From positions 1,364,001 through 1,428,000 of the forward strand of contig NZ_CP107958.1 of assembly GCF_036075115.1 (NCBI RefSeq): 64,000 nt of DNA, read 5' to 3'. Source of the stretch: Streptomyces sp. NBC_00377 (lineage in GTDB: Bacteria; Actinomycetota; Actinomycetes; Streptomycetales; Streptomycetaceae). The position numbers and the translations under genes were made by a program. The notes beneath the pieces are model-generated. The model was not told the DNA's origin, searched no databases, and saw only the letters and a list, made by a program, of their open reading frames with translations. Positions 60,965 through 64,000 of this stretch are shown in pieces; within the stretch, counting starts at the first letter, position 1; each line of letters opens with the position of its first letter.

Positions 60965-61636
60965 ATGTCCGAAATCCTCGCCCGCCGCCTGACAGGCCTC
61001 GCCGCCCTCGTCGCCGCGGTGGCCCTCATCGTGCAGGTACCGCTGTACTTCGTCTACGACGGCCCGCCGCCGGACGGCAACGTCCTGTCCCGGCTGCTCG
61101 TCGGGATCGTCGCGCTGGCCTCGCTGGTGGTGTTCGTGACGGCGTTCCGGGAGCTGGTCAAGCGGGTGAGTCCCGCCCATGAGTGGATGGGCTCGATCGC
61201 CTTCGCCACCGGCCTCGTCTACTCCACGGTCACCCTGGTCTCGATGGGCCTGGAGGCCGGCGCGGTGATCGCCGCCGACCGGCCGATCGACCCGACCATC
61301 GACGTCAGTGGCACCTACATCCTGTACGGGTCGATCTCCCGGTTGATGCTGGCGCTCTTCCTGACCGCGCTCGGCGGGGCCGTCACCCGCACCGGCCTCC
61401 TGCCGCGCTGGACCGGCCGCTCGGCCTACGTCCTGGCCGCCGTCGGTCTGGCCTTCGTGCCCTCGCTGTTCTTCGGCAACGATCCCGCGTTCTTCTACGC
61501 GGCGAACGGCTGGGGCACGACCGCGCTGATGGGCGCCGTCTTCAGCTACTGGCTGCTGGCCCTGGGCGTCTGCACGTACCGCAGCGCGGGACGCGTCGCC
61601 CCGGCGGCCGGGACGCCGGCGGCGTTGCGGAACTGA
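60965..61636 (+). CDS. Multi-pass membrane protein (DUF4386-like)
   Basis: 223 residues from ATG 60965. About six membrane helices: LTGLAALVAAVALIVQVPLY, LLVGIVALASLVVFVTAF, GSIAFATGLVYSTVTLVSMG, LYGSISRLMLALFLTALGG, AYVLAAVGLAFVPSLFFG and ALMGAVFSYWLLALGVCTY. The helix pattern and the short loop GTYILYGSIS recall DUF4386-type proteins of unknown function, but I am unsure of the family. No operon partner; it converges on the second lacI gene 36 bp away. Confidence 0.85.
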   Translation: MSEILARRLTGLAALVAAVALIVQVPLYFVYDGPPPDGNVLSRLLVGIVALASLVVFVTAFRELVKRVSPAHEWMGSIAFATGLVYSTVTLVSMGLEAGAVIAADRPIDPTIDVSGTYILYGSISRLMLALFLTALGGAVTRTGLLPRWTGRSAYVLAAVGLAFVPSLFFGNDPAFFYAANGWGTTALMGAVFSYWLLALGVCTYRSAGRVAPAAGTPAALRN

Positions 61637-61672
61637 GCTGCCCGCGAAGCCCGCGCCCGGGCGGTGGCCGTG

Positions 61673-62707
61673 TCAGTCGGCCGCCGCCCGGGGCGGCATG
61701 TTGTAGGGGGTGACCACCTGGATCGGCGACGGCAGCGTGGGCCCGGCCGGCGGCAGCGCACCGTGCGCCCGCATCACGGTGTGGCAGGCCTCGCGCACGT
61801 CGCGCCGCAGGTCGTGGTGCAGGACGGCGGACAGCCGGTGTCCGCGCAGCAGCCGGGTGTTGTCGTGGTCGAGGTCGTGCGCCACGAACACGGCGCACTC
61901 CCGGCCGAGGTCGGCGAAGGCCCGCAGGGTGGCGTTGTTGCCGCCGCCGATGGAGTAGACGGCGCGGATGTCCGGGTCGCGTTGCAGCGCGGCCCGGACC
62001 AGCTCGTACTGGGTGACGTCCAGCCCCTGTCCCTCGGCGATCTCGACCAGGACACGCTCGGGGTGGCGGGCCCGCATCACGCTGCGAAATCCCATCTCGC
62101 GCTCCTCCTCGTTGCGGAAGAACCCGCTGCTGAGGCTGGTGAGCACATTGCCGGGGCGGTCGCCGAGCCACTGGCCCATGAGGTAGGCGGCGGTGGCCCC
62201 GGCGGCCCGGTCGTCGATACCCACGTAGGCCAGACGCGCGCTGGCCGGCAGGTCCGTCACCAGGGTGACGACCGGGATGCCCGCGGCCACCAGCCGGCTG
62301 ACGGCGGCGTTGGTCTCCGGGACGTCCGGCGCCTTGAGGACGACGCCTTGCGAGCCGCGCCGGGCTATCCGGTCGAGGGTCGCCACCAGCTCCTGGGCCG
62401 GCCCTGTCTCCCGAAAGTGGAAACGGGAGCGCAGCACGGCCGGGTGCAGGGACGGCAGCTCGGCCTCCAGGGCGCCCCGGACGGCGGTGGTGAACCGTTC
62501 CGGCGCCTGCATCACGATGTCGACCATGAAGGTCCGGCCGACGAGTCTGACCTGCGTGCGCTGCCGGTCCAGATCGGCGATGGCGCGCCGCACCTCCTGC
62601 ACCGTGGACTCCCGCACCCCGCCCCTGGCGTTCAGGACCCGGTCGACGGTCGCCTCGCTCAGACCGGCCTGACGTGCGATCTCCCGGATGGGGAAGGGGT
62701 GGCCCAC
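61673..62707 (-). CDS. LacI-family transcriptional regulator 2
   Basis: 344 residues from GTG 62707 with GGGAGC upstream. HTH: FPIREIARQAGLSEATVDRV, LNARGGVRESTVQEVRRAIA. Effector domain: FMVDIVMQAPERFTTAVRGA, QGVVLKAPDVPETNAAVSRL, RLAYVGIDDRAAGATAAYLM, SSGFFRNEEEREMGFRSV, DPDIRAVYSIGGGNNAT and FVAHDLDHDNTRLLRG. This subclass resembles regulators with simple-sugar or inositol-type ligands. Divergent from the phytanoyl-CoA-dioxygenase-like gene, with the palindrome TTGTCATGACAA in the 117-bp gap. Confidence 0.95.
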   Translation of the reverse strand: MGHPFPIREIARQAGLSEATVDRVLNARGGVRESTVQEVRRAIADLDRQRTQVRLVGRTFMVDIVMQAPERFTTAVRGALEAELPSLHPAVLRSRFHFRETGPAQELVATLDRIARRGSQGVVLKAPDVPETNAAVSRLVAAGIPVVTLVTDLPASARLAYVGIDDRAAGATAAYLMGQWLGDRPGNVLTSLSSGFFRNEEEREMGFRSVMRARHPERVLVEIAEGQGLDVTQYELVRAALQRDPDIRAVYSIGGGNNATLRAFADLGRECAVFVAHDLDHDNTRLLRGHRLSAVLHHDLRRDVREACHTVMRAHGALPPAGPTLPSPIQVVTPYNMPPRAAAD

Positions 62708-62770
62708 GGAAAGCTCCCAGGAATCTGCTTGAGGGGTTTTTGATGGCCCCCTGCTGGTTGTTCGACGGGT

Positions 62771-62782
62771 TTGTCATGACAA
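62771..62782. promoter_or_regulatory. Operator of LacI regulator 2
   Basis: TTGTCATGACAA is a perfect 12-bp palindrome between starts 62707 and 62825. A half-site ATTGTCAT recurs at about 62806-62813, just before the dioxygenase ribosome site. Confidence 0.75.
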
Positions 62783-62824
62783 GAATGGCAGCGCTGAGCC
62801 GCCATTGTCATCGAAGGGACGACG

Positions 62825-63991
62825 ATGTCCTTCACCTCCGTGCGGGGCCCTGCCTGGCTGACCGAGCAGGACTGCGGCCTCGACGCCTTCCGCGCCCTCG
62901 TCGAGCGCACCACCGACCTCGCCGGCTTCCCGAACGCCACGGCGGTCGAGGGGAACGTCCTCGTCTACGACAGCGAGCGTCTGCGCGCCGCCGGAGCGGA
63001 CCGTGCGGTCGCCGCCGAGCTGGTGCGGGCCCTGACCGACGGGCCCGGTGTCGTCGTCTTCCGTGGCGCCTTCCCCGACCCGGCGGTCGTCGACCGGACC
63101 ACCGCCGTGTTCGACGCGCTCATCGCCCGGCAGCACGCCTCGGGTGCCGGCGCGGGGGACCACTTCGCGAAGCCCGGCGCCAACGACCGCGTCTGGAACG
63201 CCCTGGAGAAGGCCGCCCTGCACGACCCGGAGGCGTTCGCCGACTACTACGCCAACGACATCCTCGCGCTGGTCTCGCGGGCCTGGCTCGGTCCGGGCTA
63301 CCAGGTGACGTCGCAGGTCAACGTGGTCAACCCGGGCGGAGGGGCACAGAGTCCGCACCGCGACTACCACCTGGGGTTCCTCGCCGCCGACGCGGCCGCC
63401 GCCTACCCGGCGCACGTCCACCGCCTCTCCCCCGTGCTCACCCTCCAGGGCGCGGTCGCGCACTGCGACATGCCCGTGGAGTCCGGGCCGACGCTGTACC
63501 TGCCGTACTCGCAGACGTACGAGCCCGGCTATCTGGCGTGGCGACTGCCGGAGTTCCAGGAGTACTTCGAGAAGCACCACGTCCAACTGCCCCTGGCGAA
63601 GGGCGACGCCGCGTTCTTCAACCCGGCCGTCCTGCACGCCGCCGGCGCCAACCGAACCACCGGTGTGCGCCGGACGGCGAACCTGCTCCAGGTGTCCTCG
63701 GCCTTCGGGCGCGCGATGGAGACCGTGGACCGGGAGGCGGTGGTGAACGCGGTTTTCCCCGTGCTGCTGAAGCGGCGGGCGCGGGGCGCGGACGAGGCGT
63801 GGCTGGAGCGTGTCGTCGCCGCGAGCGCCGAGGGCTACCCCTTCCCCACCAATCTCGACAGCGACCCGCCCGTCGACGGTCTGGCCCCGCCCACGCAGGC
63901 GGACGTCGTACGGCGGGCGTTGCACGAGGAGTGGACCCCGCAGACGCTCCGGGACGAACTGCGGGCCGGCGCCGCACGGCGCACCAGCTGA
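62825..63991 (+). CDS. Phytanoyl-CoA dioxygenase (PhyH)-family protein
   Basis: 388 residues from ATG 62825 with AAGGGACG upstream. Fe(II)/2-oxoglutarate oxygenase fold: VVVFRGAFPDPAVVDRTTAV near the start, VNVVNPGGGAQSPHRDYHLG with the HxD iron ligands, ESGPTLYLPYSQTYEPGY, and the distal His/Arg region FFNPAVLHAAGANRTTGVRR. Such bacterial PhyH enzymes hydroxylate small molecules rather than phytanoyl-CoA. Control by a sugar-type LacI regulator suggests a polyol or sugar-derived substrate. Complete gene ending 9 bp before the window edge. Confidence 0.93.
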   Translation: MSFTSVRGPAWLTEQDCGLDAFRALVERTTDLAGFPNATAVEGNVLVYDSERLRAAGADRAVAAELVRALTDGPGVVVFRGAFPDPAVVDRTTAVFDALIARQHASGAGAGDHFAKPGANDRVWNALEKAALHDPEAFADYYANDILALVSRAWLGPGYQVTSQVNVVNPGGGAQSPHRDYHLGFLAADAAAAYPAHVHRLSPVLTLQGAVAHCDMPVESGPTLYLPYSQTYEPGYLAWRLPEFQEYFEKHHVQLPLAKGDAAFFNPAVLHAAGANRTTGVRRTANLLQVSSAFGRAMETVDREAVVNAVFPVLLKRRARGADEAWLERVVAASAEGYPFPTNLDSDPPVDGLAPPTQADVVRRALHEEWTPQTLRDELRAGAARRTS

Positions 63992-64000
63992 AAGGGCTTG

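Overview
The window is about 73% GC with very strong GC bias at third codon positions, frequent GTG starts, almost no TTA codons and typical actinomycete families (monomeric isocitrate dehydrogenase, sigma/CHAT/S8 protease genes, SHOCT protein, LuxR-STAND regulator, PUFA-type polyketide synthases). It reads as chromosomal DNA of a Streptomyces species. No rRNA, CRISPR array, plasmid or phage genes, or complete insertion sequence were found; there is one tRNA (tRNA-Pro, GGG).

Region 1 (1-8.4 kb): the 5' part of an ABC exporter preceded by a textbook SoxR box; a divergent flippase-like membrane protein; an MscS channel; a secreted M1 metallopeptidase; monomeric NADP isocitrate dehydrogenase; an N-formylglutamate amidohydrolase.

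Region 2 (8.7-17.6 kb): a protease island. A sigma factor carrying a TTA codon is coupled to a small acidic partner protein and preceded by an intracellular-looking S8 subtilase. Divergent from these is a TPR-CHAT caspase-like protein, followed by a convergent STAND/LuxR regulator with an unusual internal repeat region, and then a zinc metzincin. Three peptidases of different clans, none with a signal peptide, sit with two dedicated transcription factors. This is the best candidate for a poorly described regulated proteolytic system.

Region 3 (17.7-25.1 kb): an organosulfur assimilation locus. Two LLM flavin monooxygenases and an amino-acid-type ABC importer, then a GST-like reductase, each transcription unit preceded by a tiny leader peptide of the Streptomyces sulfur-leader type.

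Region 4 (25-38 kb): accessory metabolism and transport. DoxX protein, TetR-controlled class II aldolase/PfkB operon, DUF389 protein, antiporter, TetR/MFS pair and a serine hydrolase lacking the SxxK lysine. Two decayed loci are here: a truncated cyclase, and a chimera of an SDR 5' half with a gluconokinase 3' half.

Region 5 (38.4-53.5 kb): a seven-gene operon with overlapping or nearly abutting genes and a clear promoter. It encodes two giant PUFA-synthase-like PKSs (PfaD-like barrels-KS-AT-ACP-KR, with a TTA codon; and KS-AT-DH-PPTase), a discrete ACP, an alpha/beta hydrolase, a glycosyltransferase and a zinc-ribbon methyltransferase. It probably makes a glycosylated, methylated long-chain lipid. 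A 169-bp MITE-like element lies just downstream.

Region 6 (53.8-64 kb): hydrolases, L-2-hydroxyglutarate oxidase, two LacI-type regulators each with palindromic operators and divergent targets (Gfo/Idh/MocA oxidoreductase; phytanoyl-CoA dioxygenase-like protein), small membrane proteins and a cupin remnant.
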